Counted from the first letter of the stretch, positions 1-5,302 are shown. The stretch: DNA of 6,572 nucleotides from Candidatus Bathyarchaeota archaeon (GCA_022865625.1 JALHTB010000100.1:1-6572), one strand, 5' to 3'. Notes: generated from the sequence alone by a model not told the origin. A program made the numbers and translations.

Positions 1-288
1 GTCCAAGTCGAGTGTGTCGTCGATGGTGGCGTTGTCTCCAGCCAACCCCATCCTTTTCAACCGCGAAAGGAACTCTTGCTCGGGCTTCTCTCGTTCCGGT
101 CCCGCCTTCGCAAGCAGAGAACGTGCGATTCCACGCATTTCCGAAAGCATCGTCTTGTAACGCCAAAGCTCATGCTTATTCCTGAGGCCATACTCACCCA
201 GCAGTCTAAGCTCGACATCGAGCTGGTCTCGACGCCACGGATGACGCGGTGTCGCGTACTTCTTGTGCTGTTTCCTTGGATCGCCCAA
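1..288 (-). CDS. rps4: 30S ribosomal protein S4, archaeal type (partial, 3' end outside window)
   Basis: This is a small-subunit ribosomal protein that binds 16S rRNA early in 30S assembly. The 96 codons present translate to a typical archaeal S4 N-terminus: GDPRKQHKKYATPRHPW at residues 2-18, then LLGEYGLRNKHELWRYK, then LAKAGPEREKPEQEFLSRLKRMG. The window ends just before the S4 RNA-binding domain is expected, at about half of the usual 170-190 residues. The gene lies 23 nt downstream of rps13 in the order known from archaeal ribosomal operons. The only in-frame start after the upstream stop (TAG at 301-303) is TTG at 286-288, with an AGGA about 10 nt upstream. An ATG at 293-295 is in another frame. 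The family call is firm. The start is less sure, because a one-base error in the GGG at 284-286 could connect the frame to that ATG. Confidence 0.93.
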   Translation of the reverse strand, partial: MGDPRKQHKKYATPRHPWRRDQLDVELRLLGEYGLRNKHELWRYKTMLSEMRGIARSLLAKAGPEREKPEQEFLSRLKRMGLAGDNATIDDTLDLD

Positions 289-311
289 ATCGCATGCTTC
301 CTATGTGGTGG

Positions 312-812
312 TTACTTCTTCTCCTCCGCTTTTCCTTCTCTTATAGCAGCCCTTGCTGCCGCCATTGCCTCTTTCTTCTTCACGCCGACAGCTCGTCCCT
401 TCCGGCCACTGGTTTTGGTCCGTTGACCGCGAACCTTCAGGCCCAGAGAGTGGCGTGTGCCCTTCCACGTCCGGATTTCCTTCATGAAGTCAATATCAGC
501 CTTGGTCCTCAAGGCCAAGTCGGGACCGATTAGGTGACCGTCCCTTCCAGACTCAGGGTCCTTCCTCCGATTGAAAAGCCTCGGAGGCAAACTGTACTTG
601 GCAGGGTCAGCAACAACATCCTCCAGACGATCAACTTCCTCCTCCGTGAGGCTTCCGACACGCATCTCAGGCTTCAACTCCGCAGCCTTCACAACCGCAA
701 CCGCAAAGCTAGGCCCTATTCCACGGATCCTCGTTATTCCGTAGATGACCTTCTTGGAACCGTCAATGTCGGTACCTGCGACACGGACGATGTGTCTGAA
801 CTCTCTGGACAT
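312..812 (-). CDS. rps13: 30S ribosomal protein S13, archaeal type
   Basis: S13 sits in the head of the 30S subunit and contacts the 50S subunit and P-site tRNA. The 166-residue product starts MSREFRHIVRVAGTDIDG and carries the helix-hairpin segment ITRIRGIGPS (residues 26-35), the archaeal LFNRRKDPESGRDGHLI block (79-95) and the conserved C-terminal rRNA/tRNA-binding segment WKGTRHSLGLKVRGQRTKTSGR (116-137). The reading frame stays open to 890, but archaeal S13 proteins begin at or very near this Met and the extra 26 residues look unlike the family, so ATG 810-812 is chosen. The usual Shine-Dalgarno is not obvious, and a short leader from a TATA-like box near 855 is plausible. The C-terminus runs about 20 residues past the usual end as a Lys/Ala/Glu-rich tail. 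It is the first gene of the operon, followed by rps4. Confidence 0.97.
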   Translation of the reverse strand: MSREFRHIVRVAGTDIDGSKKVIYGITRIRGIGPSFAVAVVKAAELKPEMRVGSLTEEEVDRLEDVVADPAKYSLPPRLFNRRKDPESGRDGHLIGPDLALRTKADIDFMKEIRTWKGTRHSLGLKVRGQRTKTSGRKGRAVGVKKKEAMAAARAAIREGKAEEKK

Positions 813-850
813 CACGTGAACCGGCAAGCCGCTATCGCAGAACAAATCAG

Positions 851-858
851 CAATTAAA
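851..858 (-). promoter_or_regulatory. Candidate archaeal TATA box for rps13-rps4
   Basis: On the minus strand the sequence reads TTTAATTG, the best A/T-rich TATA-like patch between the divergent genes. Its centre lies about 43 nt before the rps13 ATG. With the usual archaeal spacing of about 25 nt this gives a leader of roughly 15-20 nt. Read on the plus strand, the same patch (AATTAAAC) would place a transcript start near 880, suitable for the gene starting at 909, so it could serve both directions. This rests on pattern and spacing only. Confidence 0.4.
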
Positions 859-908
859 CCTTGCTTACACCCATATCTGGACCTAAGCATACGGGAGATC
901 GAGCTACC

Positions 909-1700
909 TTGACTAATCCAGTCCTGCTAGGGTCGGGTATCGGCATGATGGCAGCCGGGATTCTGCCGATTCTCTACTGGCGTAGGACCCGACGAGTGAA
1001 GTTGACGCCGTTCGTTCTCGGAGCGGCCCTATGGGTCGCCGCGATCCTCCCAAAGATCGTTATGGACATGGCTGTTGGCGGGCCGATCAATGCGTGGGCA
1101 GGCTCGACGCTGGGATATCTTGGAACACTCATCTTCATCAGTCTCCTCGTTGGTCTCAGGACCGGAGCCTTCGAGTCCGGCTTCACCTACCTCACTTTCC
1201 TGAAGACCAGACTCAGGAGCGCAACGTACGACGAAGCAGTTGGTTTCGGCTTGGCTTTTGGCGGAACCGAGGCCGTCATACTTGGTCTTGGCAGTTTCCT
1301 GAATGTCCTCATGTTCCTGCTGAATCCGGGCTTAGTGGAGCAGATTCCCGTAGCGCAACGAGAAGCAGTGATGGCTGCGCTTGACGCCCCCAGCGTTATG
1401 GTGTTCGCGCCGATAATTGAGCGAGCCTTCACGATCCTCGTGCATCTCTTCGCGACGATCCTAGTCTATGTCGCCGTGGTGTGCCACGATTCGCGTTTCT
1501 TCTGGGCTTCCTTCCTGTATCGTACTGGAATTGATGGGATGGTTCCAGGATTCGGCGTACTGCTTGCGGGTTCTTCAAACCCTCTCCTCATGACATACTT
1601 GGTCGAGTTAGCAATTGCCGCCTACGGTTCCCTGGGCCTGCTGGGTGTACGCTCGCTTCGAAAGAGAATACACGGAAGTTGGAAGAACCGGACGCAATAG
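909..1700 (+). CDS. YhfC-family membrane protein (putative glutamic-type intramembrane protease fold), motifs degenerate
   Basis: This is a 263-residue integral membrane protein with about seven hydrophobic segments (near residues 4-24, 34-55, 66-84, 110-138, 161-191, 197-221 and 225-247). Its layout resembles the YhfC family, a branch of the PrsW/APH-1-like putative glutamic intramembrane proteases. The matching segments are LRTGAFESGFTYLTF (83-97), VGFGLAFGGTEAVILG (111-126), IIERAFTILVHLFATILVYVAV (169-190) and ASFLYRTGIDG (200-210). From memory of the family, the first usually reads EExxR, the second GHGGxEA and the last HxxxD. Here they read ES, AFGG and RxxxD, while E89, E121, E171-R172, H179 and D209 remain. 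Catalysis is therefore doubtful. The frame opens at a TTG at 861, but TTG 909 is preferred: GGGAGATC lies at 893-900 and the first membrane segment follows directly. Substrate and role are unknown. It is followed after 38 nt by a lipid-kinase-like gene and is probably co-transcribed with it. Confidence 0.78.
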   Translation: MTNPVLLGSGIGMMAAGILPILYWRRTRRVKLTPFVLGAALWVAAILPKIVMDMAVGGPINAWAGSTLGYLGTLIFISLLVGLRTGAFESGFTYLTFLKTRLRSATYDEAVGFGLAFGGTEAVILGLGSFLNVLMFLLNPGLVEQIPVAQREAVMAALDAPSVMVFAPIIERAFTILVHLFATILVYVAVVCHDSRFFWASFLYRTGIDGMVPGFGVLLAGSSNPLLMTYLVELAIAAYGSLGLLGVRSLRKRIHGSWKNRTQ

Positions 1701-1724
1701 ACTTCATTCATGATGGTGACGACA

Positions 1725-1734
1725 GAGGGGGGGT
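1725..1734 (+). promoter_or_regulatory. G-rich Shine-Dalgarno deciding the start of the lipid-kinase-like gene
   Basis: GAGGGGGGGT lies 4 nt before TTG 1739 and can pair with the pyrimidine-rich 16S tail. It supports starting translation at 1739 rather than at ATG 1679, which sits inside the previous gene and has no such site. The run of seven G residues (1727-1733) is also a place where sequencing errors are common, but it is non-coding if the start is 1739. Confidence 0.55.
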
Positions 1735-1738
1735 CATC

Positions 1739-2293
1739 TTGAAGAACAAGTCAAGGATGACGGTGCATGCCTGTGCCTTACTGGTCCCCCTCCTGGTTGA
1801 ATCAACCTCCAAGTCTCTAGTCTTGATAGCCCTGGTCGCTGCAACACTTCTCTATGTCCTGTCGGAGATCTTGCGACTCAAAGGCAAAGAGCTCCCATTG
1901 ATCACTAGGTTCACCCTGAGGCTGAGCCGTGACGATGAGAGAACGCATTTCGTCGTTGCGCCAGTTTCCCTGTCGGCCGGAGTGATTCTTTCTCTTCTTC
2001 TCTTCCCTGAGAACATTGCATATGCTTCGATCGCAACAGCCGCAGTAGGCGATCTTGTGGCAGCCTACGTCGGCCAGAGATTCGGTCGTACGCGCGTCGG
2101 ACGGAGGACCCTGGAAGGCTTCGCCGCCGGATTGGTCGCCTCATTTCTCGTAGCCTGCCTGTGGGTGTCTCCGAGCTTGGCAATCGTCGGCTCAGCAACA
2201 GGTATGCTATTCGAACTGGCCGGGATACTTGACGACAATCTCACTATACCCATCGGTGCAGGCTCTGCGATGTTCATCGCCAGTACCCTGTAG
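1739..2293 (+). CDS. Dolichol/phytol/diacylglycerol-kinase-like CTP-dependent lipid kinase (SEC59/DGK1/VTE5 superfamily)
   Basis: The 184-residue polytopic membrane protein matches the family of CTP-dependent polyprenol, phytol and diacylglycerol kinases related to phosphatidate cytidylyltransferases. Recognisable elements are the N-terminal basic-His segment KSRMTVH (4-10), LSEILRLKGKELP (41-53), the core ATAAVGDLVAAYVGQRFGR (99-117), RRTLEG (122-127) and the closing DDNLTIPI (165-172). In relatives the core reads GDxxAxxxGxxxG followed by KSxEG. Here KS is replaced by RT, a conservative change whose effect is unknown. In an archaeon a likely substrate is an isoprenoid alcohol such as dolichol or geranylgeraniol, giving a phosphorylated lipid carrier or precursor; this is inference. 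The start TTG 1739 is chosen because of the G-rich site just before it, and because the family's N-terminal KxxxH-like segment then sits at the very start. It lies 38 nt after the YhfC-like gene on the same strand. Confidence 0.84.
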   Translation: MKNKSRMTVHACALLVPLLVESTSKSLVLIALVAATLLYVLSEILRLKGKELPLITRFTLRLSRDDERTHFVVAPVSLSAGVILSLLLFPENIAYASIATAAVGDLVAAYVGQRFGRTRVGRRTLEGFAAGLVASFLVACLWVSPSLAIVGSATGMLFELAGILDDNLTIPIGAGSAMFIASTL

Positions 2294-2320
2294 GAATCCA
2301 TCGCCTATTCAGATAACAGA

Positions 2321-2334
2321 ATGTGTCATCACAT
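2321..2334. repeat. Short inverted repeat upstream of the nitroreductase gene
   Basis: ATGTG-TCAT-CACAT is a perfect 5-bp dyad with a 4-bp spacer, lying in the 117-bp gap before the nitroreductase. It is upstream of a TATA-like stretch (TTTGAAATAC, 2351-2360) that would give a leader of about 25-30 nt. It could be a regulator site, but arms this short occur by chance. Confidence 0.25.
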
Positions 2335-2350
2335 CCCAGTTCTGAGCATG

Positions 2351-2360
2351 TTTGAAATAC
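2351..2360 (+). promoter_or_regulatory. Candidate TATA-like element for the nitroreductase gene
   Basis: TTTGAAATAC is the most A/T-rich, TATA-like stretch in the gap between the lipid-kinase-like gene and the nitroreductase. It lies about 55 nt before ATG 2411, which fits an independent transcript with a short leader. No transcript data can be seen, so this is a positional guess. Confidence 0.3.
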
Positions 2361-2410
2361 GCGGTCGCAGTCAGCAAACAGAGCATCGGCAAATTGAGCG
2401 GTGCACACGT

Positions 2411-2932
2411 ATGGATCTGATGATTGCCATCAAGACTAGGAGAAGTGTGAGGAGATACAAGCGCACTCTAGTTGATGATCAAAAGATCATTGAATGCCTA
2501 GAGGCAGCAAGGTGGGCCCCCTCAGCAGACAACTCACAACCTTGGGAATTCATAATCGTCAAAGACGCGGAGACGAGAAGGAAGCTTGCAGCTATACACA
2601 CGTGGGGAAGGTTCATGGCTGAAAGCCCTGTCGTAGTAGTGTTCTTGGCTGACGCTGGAATGTCACCGAACTACTATCATGGAGATGTCGCGGTATCTGT
2701 CCAGAACTTCCTGTTGGCGGCACACTCACAGAGCCTCGGAACATGCTGGATGGGAGTCATGAACACCGAGTTTGAGGAGCCGATAAAGAAACTCCTCGGA
2801 GTCCCGAAGGACCTTTCCGTTCTGTGCACTGTTTCGGTGGGTTATCCAGATGAGAAACCTACGAGTACCAGGAAACCGCTTGGGGAGAAAAGTCACTGGG
2901 ATAGATACGGAGCGAAGAAGCCGATGTCCTAA
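2411..2932 (+). CDS. Nitroreductase-family FMN oxidoreductase
   Basis: This 173-residue soluble protein belongs to the NAD(P)H-dependent nitroreductase fold, which acts as an FMN-binding homodimer. The FMN-phosphate segment KTRRSVRRYK is at residues 8-17. EAARWAPSADNSQPWEFIIV (31-50) is the characteristic AP-S-NxQPW region. GDVAVSVQNFLLAAHSQSLGTCWMG (91-115) is the dimer/flavin helix plus the G-xxW-G turn, and SVGYPDEKP (142-150) forms the usual C-terminal GYP segment. The length is typical of the short single-domain subgroup. The frame is open from ATG 2321, but ATG 2411 is chosen because the family motif begins a few residues later and GGTG at 2400-2403 lies 7 nt before it. The physiological substrate cannot be told from sequence; quinones, flavins, nitroaromatics or other small electrophiles are possible. 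Its stop overlaps the convergent MFS gene by 4 nt. Confidence 0.93.
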   Translation: MDLMIAIKTRRSVRRYKRTLVDDQKIIECLEAARWAPSADNSQPWEFIIVKDAETRRKLAAIHTWGRFMAESPVVVVFLADAGMSPNYYHGDVAVSVQNFLLAAHSQSLGTCWMGVMNTEFEEPIKKLLGVPKDLSVLCTVSVGYPDEKPTSTRKPLGEKSHWDRYGAKKPMS

Positions 2933-4380
2933 CTTCCACTAGCCACCTTGGGTGCTGCGTGTTCCTTTCCTCTCATCGCGGATGGGATCATTCCTATCAG
3001 GCATAGAACCGCTGAAACTAGGAGGGCATTCCTTATTCCGTTGAGGAAGCCCATCTGCTCGGCGATGCCGATCTGAGCTAGTGTGCCAGCCAGCATGGCA
3101 GATGCGATTTGGTAAGGAAGTTGTGTGACAAGGATGGCTGCTACGAGGCTTATGCTGATTACGGCGCCGATGTTGAAGATCGTTGATCTGACGGCGGAGG
3201 CAACGCCACGCCTCTCAGCGGGCACCGATCGCATCATCGAACTCATGTTAGGGGCGGTGAAGAGTCCGAGCCCGACACCTACGAGGGCAAGCAGGATTGT
3301 GATCTCCCAGTACGAGGCCGTGACTGAGATCCCTGAAAAGACCAGGAGGGTTCCGCCGAGAATACCCATGCCTGCCGTGGTCAAGACTCTGGATCCATAT
3401 CGATCCGAGAGCGCTCCACTCGTAGGTCCCACGGTTGCGAAGGTCAGCTCCATCGGTATGAACATGAGCCCTGCTTCGAGCGCGCCGTAACCCCTCACAA
3501 CCTGCAGGTAGAGACTTGCAATCAACGTGACGGCCCCCATCGAGAGTGCCATTAGTAGTAGGCTCACGTTTCCAGCCGCGAACAATCTGTCTGAGAAGAG
3601 TTTCAAATCGAGGAGGGGAGCGCTCACGCGCTTCTCTTGGATGAGAAACAGGCCAAACAGAATTGCGCTAACCACGACCAGTGTGACCGCGAACGAGAGA
3701 TAGGCAGGACTCATGGTTCCGAGTGTTGCTGCAAGAAGTAGAGAGGTCAGAGCTATTGTGAATATGAGAAAGCCCCACGTGTCGAATTCCTCATGATTGG
3801 AACGCTTTGAAACCTCCTTCAGTCTGACATATGCCCACGCGGTTCCGAAGATTCCGACCGGCACGTTCATCAAGAACACGGACTGCCACCCTGCAAGCTG
3901 AATCAACGCTCCGCCGAGTGTCAGCCCCAGAACCGAGCCGACTCGGAAGAGTATCTGGTTGATACCTATCGCGAACCCGAGTTGTGCTAGCGGGGTTACG
4001 TCGGTGATCAACGCGATACTGTTTGCGACAAGCATGGCTGCGCCCAAGCCTTGAACGAGCCGTAAGGCGATCAGTTGTTCACCGTTCTGTGAGAGAGCGC
4101 AGAGGGCCGACCCGACTGTGAAAATGGCGAAGCCTAGATTGTAGATCTTGACTCTTCCGAACATGTCCGTTAGTCGGCCGACGACGAGCAATCCGATGGT
4201 TACTATGAACTGGTAGGCTTGTGTCACCCACAAGACTGTCTCAAGGTCAGCGTTGAGGGCACTTGCGATGGTCGGCAGCCCTATTGTGACGACTCGCAGG
4301 TTGATGCCGGACATCAGCATGCCGACGGCGGTGACTGTGAGTACGACCCACTTGTATTCCATATCGTTGCTTCCGTGCAT
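2929..4380 (-). CDS. MFS transporter, DHA2 (14-TM, EmrB/QacA-like) drug:H+ antiporter family
   Basis: This 483-residue polytopic protein of the major facilitator superfamily is of the 14-helix drug/H+ antiporter (DHA2) size. It shows motif A GRLTDMFGRVKIY (68-80) between TM2 and TM3, RLVQGLGAAM (107-116) as motif B with its Arg, and a motif-C region GSVLGLTLGGALIQLAGWQSVFLMNVPVG (148-176) ending in the DHA2 WxxxFxxNxPxG signature. A second motif-A-like loop, SGALSDRYGSR (321-331), lies in the C-terminal half. The TM1 D1-type motif reads GINLRVVTIGLPTIA, with Asn27 where many relatives have Asp. The expected role is proton-driven export of hydrophobic compounds; the substrate is unknown. ATG 4380 and ATG 4362 (residue 7) are both possible starts, the second having GGAAG about 8 nt upstream. 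The gene diverges from the ABC exporter genes and converges with the nitroreductase. Confidence 0.94.
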   Translation of the reverse strand: MHGSNDMEYKWVVLTVTAVGMLMSGINLRVVTIGLPTIASALNADLETVLWVTQAYQFIVTIGLLVVGRLTDMFGRVKIYNLGFAIFTVGSALCALSQNGEQLIALRLVQGLGAAMLVANSIALITDVTPLAQLGFAIGINQILFRVGSVLGLTLGGALIQLAGWQSVFLMNVPVGIFGTAWAYVRLKEVSKRSNHEEFDTWGFLIFTIALTSLLLAATLGTMSPAYLSFAVTLVVVSAILFGLFLIQEKRVSAPLLDLKLFSDRLFAAGNVSLLLMALSMGAVTLIASLYLQVVRGYGALEAGLMFIPMELTFATVGPTSGALSDRYGSRVLTTAGMGILGGTLLVFSGISVTASYWEITILLALVGVGLGLFTAPNMSSMMRSVPAERRGVASAVRSTIFNIGAVISISLVAAILVTQLPYQIASAMLAGTLAQIGIAEQMGFLNGIRNALLVSAVLCLIGMIPSAMRGKEHAAPKVASGS

Positions 4381-4412
4381 GCTGAATAGGTGCTTACCAG
4401 CATCGAGGACAG

Positions 4413-4432
4413 CGCGGTATGTGTGGACCGCG
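4413..4432. promoter_or_regulatory. Inverted repeat CGCGGT-N8-ACCGCG, candidate operator before the MFS gene
   Basis: Perfect 6-bp arms are separated by 8 bp, giving a 20-bp dyad centred about 42 nt before the MFS ATG at 4380. The spacer on the minus strand reads CCACACAT and overlaps the only A/T-containing patch at promoter distance for this gene, so a bound dimer could block transcription. Dimeric HTH repressors of efflux genes often use dyads of this size. No regulator gene is present in the window. Confidence 0.45.
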
Positions 4433-4455
4433 TGTCACGAGGCAAGGCGAGGCCC

Positions 4456-4468
4456 CCTTGGACCAAGG
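4456..4468. repeat. Inverted repeat CCTTGG-A-CCAAGG in the divergent exporter promoter region
   Basis: This is a perfect 13-bp palindrome with 6-bp arms and a single central base, lying near the middle of the gap between the MFS gene and the ABC ATPase. No T-tract follows on either strand and the genes diverge, so it is unlikely to be a terminator. It may be a protein-binding site. Confidence 0.4.
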
Positions 4469-4509
4469 AACCTTTCAGGCTTTTCCCCGATTCACATTGG
4501 CTATCGAGT

Positions 4510-4525
4510 ATCACCCTTGGGTAAT
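4510..4525. repeat. Imperfect inverted repeat ATCACCC-TT-GGGTAAT upstream of the ABC exporter genes
   Basis: Six of seven arm positions pair around a TT centre. The dyad sits directly before TTAAG (4528-4532), the nearest TATA-like stretch to the ABC ATPase start, a common position for an operator or activator site. It shares the core CCTTGG with the palindrome at 4456-4468, which hints that one regulator could bind both. This is pattern evidence only. Confidence 0.35.
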
Positions 4526-4603
4526 GCTTAAGCGCCTCACGGTAGATCTGCGCCGTCCGAAACAGTCTCACAAAGAGATCATTGCCGGGAAAGCGACGGA
4601 AAG

Positions 4604-5302
4604 ATGCAGAGCCAACCTCTGATACGCACCGAGAAGCTGACGAAGATCTACAAGATCGGCTCTGTCGATTTCCCAGCCCTCGACCATGTGGACCTTGAGA
4701 TCGAGGCCGGCGAATTCATCTCGATCGTTGGGCCGTCTGGAAGCGGCAAATCCACTCTGCTCAACCTGCTTGGCGCACTGGACCGACCGACCTCAGGTCA
4801 TGTTTACGTCGAAGGCTCGGATCTGTTTCGCAAAGACGAGAACCAGCTCGCAGACTTCAGGAACATCAAGCTCGGGTTCATCTTTCAGGCACATAACCTG
4901 CTGATGCGGACTTCGGTTATTGCGAATGTTGCGCTCCCGGCCGTGATTGCTGGAGAGTCCAAGGCGAAACGCATGAAGCGAGCACGCGAGCTTCTGGAAA
5001 AAGTCGGCCTCGGCGCCAAGATCAATCGGAAACCGACTGAACTAAGTGGAGGGGAACAGCAGAGGGTCGCTGTCGCACGTGCATTGATGAACGAGCCCCT
5101 AATCGTCCTCGGTGATGAGCCTACAGGGAACCTTGACACAAAGACCGGTGCTGAGATTGTTGCGCTCATGAAGAGCATCAACCAGGAACGCGGCACAGTA
5201 TTCATCCTTGTAACGCACAATCCAGAAGTCGCTAACGAGACACAGCGCGTAGTACACCTGAGAGATGGGCGGATCAGTCAGGTGGAGGTGATGCCCGCTT
5301 GA
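4604..5302 (+). CDS. ABC transporter ATP-binding protein, MacB/LolD (FtsE-like) type
   Basis: This 232-residue cytoplasmic ATPase powers the membrane permease encoded directly downstream. All ABC motifs are intact: Walker A GPSGSGKST (43-51), Q-loop FIFQAHNLL (92-100, Gln95), signature LSGGEQQRVAVARAL (147-161), Walker B LIVLGDEP (166-173, catalytic Glu172), D-loop GNLD (175-178) and H-loop VTHNP (203-207, His205). The full set, including DEPTGNLD and the FQxxNLL Q-loop, is typical of the MacB/LolD/FtsE group, which pairs with FtsX-fold permeases rather than classical importers. A Gly replaces the usual Ala before the Walker B Asp, which is unlikely to matter. ATG 4604 is chosen because RTEKLTKIYKIG follows as the normal N-terminus; the ribosome-binding signal there is weak (GGGA at 4587-4590 or GGA at 4598-4600). 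The stop overlaps the start of the permease. Confidence 0.97.
   Translation: MQSQPLIRTEKLTKIYKIGSVDFPALDHVDLEIEAGEFISIVGPSGSGKSTLLNLLGALDRPTSGHVYVEGSDLFRKDENQLADFRNIKLGFIFQAHNLLMRTSVIANVALPAVIAGESKAKRMKRARELLEKVGLGAKINRKPTELSGGEQQRVAVARALMNEPLIVLGDEPTGNLDTKTGAEIVALMKSINQERGTVFILVTHNPEVANETQRVVHLRDGRISQVEVMPA
5284..5292 (+). promoter_or_regulatory. Near-perfect Shine-Dalgarno (GGAGGTGAT) for the permease, inside the ATPase gene
   Basis: GGAGGTGAT matches nine bases complementary to the archaeal 16S 3' tail and ends 6 nt before TTG 5299. It lies within the last codons of the ATPase and fixes the permease start at the TTG rather than at the in-frame GTG 5305. It also suggests efficient, possibly coupled translation of the two subunits. 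Confidence 0.85.

Noticed and set aside
76..857. Plus-strand open frames at 76-426, 249-533 and 534-857
   Set aside because: They lie antisense to rps4 and rps13, have low-complexity or odd compositions, and show no family features, whereas the minus-strand products are clear ribosomal proteins.
813..890. N-terminal extension of S13 back to ATG 890
   Set aside because: The 26 extra residues do not resemble S13, whose conserved N-terminus begins at ATG 812. The extension would also cover the likely promoter.
1679..1738. Start of the lipid-kinase-like gene at ATG 1679, overlapping the YhfC-like gene
   Set aside because: The extra residues are acidic and polar and unlike the family start. The strong G-rich ribosome-binding site lies instead before TTG 1739.
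2321..2410. Start of the nitroreductase at ATG 2321
   Set aside because: The added 30 residues are not typical of the fold, and GGTG sits correctly before ATG 2411, just ahead of the conserved TRRSVRRY segment.
3125..3490. Plus-strand open frame inside the MFS gene
   Set aside because: It is antisense to a well-supported transporter and has no recognisable features.
4456..4468. Rho-independent-type terminator at the CCTTGG-A-CCAAGG palindrome
   Set aside because: No T-tract follows on either strand, a one-base loop cannot form an RNA hairpin without opening arm pairs, and no gene ends nearby.
4253..4622. Short open frames crossing the divergent intergenic region on both strands
   Set aside because: They overlap the MFS or ATPase N-termini in other frames and show no domain features; the region is better read as regulatory.
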